This document shows, one piece after another, positions 62,526-64,000 of a stretch of DNA of 64,000 bases (position 1 is its first letter; each line of letters starts with the position of its first letter). A program made the position numbers and the translations under genes. The stretch comes from OPU3-GD-OMZ sp964515235 (GTDB taxonomy: Bacteria > Pseudomonadota > Gammaproteobacteria > Methylococcales > Methylomonadaceae): the NCBI GenBank assembly GCA_964515235.1, contig CAZEVO010000001.1, positions 42,403 to 106,402 on the forward strand, read 5' to 3'. The notes beneath the pieces were generated by a model. That model saw only the letters and a program-made list of their open reading frames with translations. It had not been told where the DNA came from and did no database searches.

Positions 62526-63860
62526 TCATAGATTATGCTGCTTTCTTTTGCGCCAAAAGGTAGCGCGACTCATCCCGAGACTTTCTGCAGCGGGGTTTAT
62601 TTTTCCTCGGTATTGAGTGAGTGCATTTTGAATCGCTGTGCGTTCTTGTTCAATGGTTAATGCACCAGAAAAATGTATATTTGGGGTGGGAGAAAGGTTT
62701 TCTTTGACTGTTTTGAATTCGGGAGGAAGTTCTGAATAATGTAGCGTACTTCCTTGGCCAACAACAAAAGCATACTCTAAGATATTTTGTAATTCACGGA
62801 TATTACCGGGCCAAGAGTGATTGAGTAGTGCTTGCATAGCTTTAGGAGAAATTTTAGAGATAATGCGAAATTTCTTTAGGTTGTTTTGTTTGGTAAAGTG
62901 CCAGAGGAGTAGTTGGATATCTTCTCGGCGTTCTTTAAGAGGCGGTATAAAAATTGGAACGACACGTAGACGATACATGAGGTCGGCACGAAACAGCCCA
63001 TGAGTGACTCGTTCTCGGAGAGAATGGTGTGTTGCGGCCACAAGCCTTACATCAATGGTAACGCTTTGGTTTCCACCCACCGGTGTCAAGGTGCGTTCTT
63101 GAATGACGCGGAGTAGTTTGGCTTGTAATTCTAAAGGAAGTTCAGCGATTTCATCTAAAAATAATGTACCTTTATGGGCGCGTTGAAATAAACCGGTATG
63201 GTTGTTAACAGCGCCGGTAAATGCACCTTTAACATGTCCAAAGAGTTCACTCTCCAGTAAATTAGCCGATAAAGCTGCACAGTTAATAGCCAGAAAGGGT
63301 TGCTTGTTACGGCTACTCAAGGTGTGTATAGCTTTAGCAACTAATTCTTTTCCAGAACCACTTTCACCGCGAACTAAAACCGTGGAGTCGGTTCTGGCAG
63401 CATTCTTGATTATTTGAAACACGGGTTCCATTGTGGATGACTGACTTAGAATCCCGTGGAAGTTAGTGTGTGGAGTCAGGGTGTCTGGTTCTGGGGCTAA
63501 GGATGATTCAATTGTTGGCTGTGGGATGGATAGAGTAATAAGGTGACCAATGCATTCTTTTTGTGTTGCTAATATGGGGTTAGCTTTTATTTGATATAAA
63601 AGGCCGTCAATATTGATTGTTTTAGCTTCCAAGTAGTTGTCGAGGGTAGGGTTAAATATTTCGAGAGGACAAGTTCTTCCCATTAGATCGGTGCTGATAG
63701 GCTGTAATAGATGCGTTGTTTTAACGTTACTGTGTAAAATGGTTTGGTGGCTGTTAACGAGTAAGAAATAATTGTTTTCAAAGGCCTGCAATAGAGCGAG
63801 GATTGTTGAATGACTTCCATGTTCAAGAAGCCAATGATTAAGAAGTGTGTCTGGTTTCAT
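62526..63860 (-). CDS. Sigma-54-dependent Fis-family transcriptional activator
   Basis: This 444-residue regulator has three parts. Residues ~20-115 resemble a PAS-like sensory domain (LQAFENNYFLLVNSHQTIL), with no receiver-domain aspartate pattern, so it is probably not a phosphorelay response regulator. The AAA+ core has Walker A GESGSGKE (165-172), the sigma-54 contact loop GAFTGA (212-217) and Walker B LFLDE (233-237). A Fis-type helix-turn-helix (NPAAESLGMSRATFWRKRK) ends the chain. It resembles PrpR/AcoR-like activators in layout, but the ligand and target genes are unknown. A 13-bp-arm palindrome lies just upstream of its start, suggesting self-control or control of a divergent gene beyond the window. 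Confidence 0.93.
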   Translation of the reverse strand: MKPDTLLNHWLLEHGSHSTILALLQAFENNYFLLVNSHQTILHSNVKTTHLLQPISTDLMGRTCPLEIFNPTLDNYLEAKTINIDGLLYQIKANPILATQKECIGHLITLSIPQPTIESSLAPEPDTLTPHTNFHGILSQSSTMEPVFQIIKNAARTDSTVLVRGESGSGKELVAKAIHTLSSRNKQPFLAINCAALSANLLESELFGHVKGAFTGAVNNHTGLFQRAHKGTLFLDEIAELPLELQAKLLRVIQERTLTPVGGNQSVTIDVRLVAATHHSLRERVTHGLFRADLMYRLRVVPIFIPPLKERREDIQLLLWHFTKQNNLKKFRIISKISPKAMQALLNHSWPGNIRELQNILEYAFVVGQGSTLHYSELPPEFKTVKENLSPTPNIHFSGALTIEQERTAIQNALTQYRGKINPAAESLGMSRATFWRKRKQHNL

Positions 63861-63872
63861 TGCGGCGATGAA

Positions 63873-63906
63873 TATTGTTTCAATAACGTTTCATTGAAAC
63901 AATATG
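63873..63906. promoter_or_regulatory. Perfect palindrome with 13-base arms, likely regulator binding site
   Basis: ATATTGTTTCAAT (63873-63885) and its exact complement (63894-63906) flank an 8-base spacer, starting 13 bases upstream of the regulator's ATG. The half-site core GAAACAAT recurs once more at 63909-63916, so at least three copies are clustered. This is typical of an activator or repressor site; being so close to the start, it would act on the regulator's own gene or on a divergent one. Confidence 0.7.
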
Positions 63907-63950
63907 GAAACAATGTTGAAAGTGCAATTAGTAATTAATTTATTTTATTG

Positions 63951-64000
63951 AGACCTTTGCGTGATCAGCTCACATGGTCAGTTAAATTCTAGGACTTCGT
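63951..64000. mobile_element. Possible IS5-type insertion-sequence end at the window edge
   Basis: The sequence GAGACCTTTGCG at 63951 resembles the terminal inverted repeat of some IS5-family elements as I remember them. Only the last 50 bases of the window would belong to the element, so no transposase can be seen and the assignment is weak. Confidence 0.25.

Noticed and set aside
1..64000. CRISPR arrays, rRNA genes, prophage or a complete defence or secondary-metabolite cluster
   Set aside because: Looked for and not seen; there are no regular repeat-spacer patterns, rRNA motifs, integrases or phage structural genes.

Overview
The window reads as a chromosomal segment of a gammaproteobacterial methylotroph, most likely a type I methanotroph of the Methylococcales or a close relative. 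The evidence is the tetrahydromethanopterin (H4MPT) C1-transfer genes at the left end (fhcA-fhcD-fhcC and a formaldehyde-activating-enzyme homologue) together with typically gammaproteobacterial gene sets: hemCDXY, cmoA-cmoB, a YafS-like gene with rnhA and dnaQ, and aas-lplT. The DNA is AT-rich throughout. No methane or methanol oxidation gene lies in the window, so methanotrophy itself is inferred. Almost all of the sequence is well-packed core genome. There is no CRISPR array, rRNA operon, prophage or intact insertion sequence.

Layout. 1-4.6 kb: C1 metabolism, with the 3' end of fhcA, then fhcD and fhcC, a PurN-type formyltransferase, a divergent Fae paralogue and a radical SAM protein. 4.5-14.2 kb: a CPBP membrane protease, tRNA-Leu, and the protein-quality cluster tig-clpP-clpX-lon-hupB, then tRNA-Val, tRNA-Asp and ppiD. 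14.2-21.2 kb: fabI, and a four-gene oligopeptide-type ABC importer with an unusual double-anchored binding protein. 21.2-24.7 kb: mltD, a YafS-like methyltransferase, rnhA and dnaQ. 24.8-30 kb: pyruvate kinase, glyceraldehyde-3-phosphate dehydrogenase, an orphan TRAP-type binding protein and argH.

30.2-41.3 kb: hemC-hemD-hemX-hemY, ubiD-prlC, a gamma-class carbonic anhydrase homologue, aroE-hemB and a lone MlaC-family protein. 41.3-44.3 kb: cmoA-cmoB-rimO (tRNA wobble and ribosomal protein S12 modification). 44.3-49.9 kb: minus-strand genes for an alpha/beta hydrolase, a Nif3-like protein, a NUDIX hydrolase, LplT and Aas (lysophospholipid recycling). 50-58 kb: an SbcC-type ATPase without sbcD, a homologue of tRNA-queuosine mannosyltransferase, tex, a corrinoid adenosyltransferase and thpR.

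58-64 kb: a looser, more accessory stretch. It holds a DUF2490 outer-membrane protein, an alpha-carbonic anhydrase, two gene-poor gaps (one containing an odd repeat-bearing small ORF), a DUF482 acyltransferase-like protein, a DUF938 methyltransferase, and a sigma-54-dependent activator with a long palindrome just upstream. A possible insertion-sequence end sits at the right edge.

I saw no clear-cut new multi-gene system. The strongest leads are: the Fae paralogue whose expected catalytic histidine position holds glutamate, beside a PurN-like formyltransferase and a radical SAM gene; the bacterial homologue of eukaryotic queuosine mannosyltransferase; the ABC importer with a membrane-anchored binding protein; the 13-bp-arm palindrome by the sigma-54 activator; and the repeat-containing small ORF near 60.1 kb.
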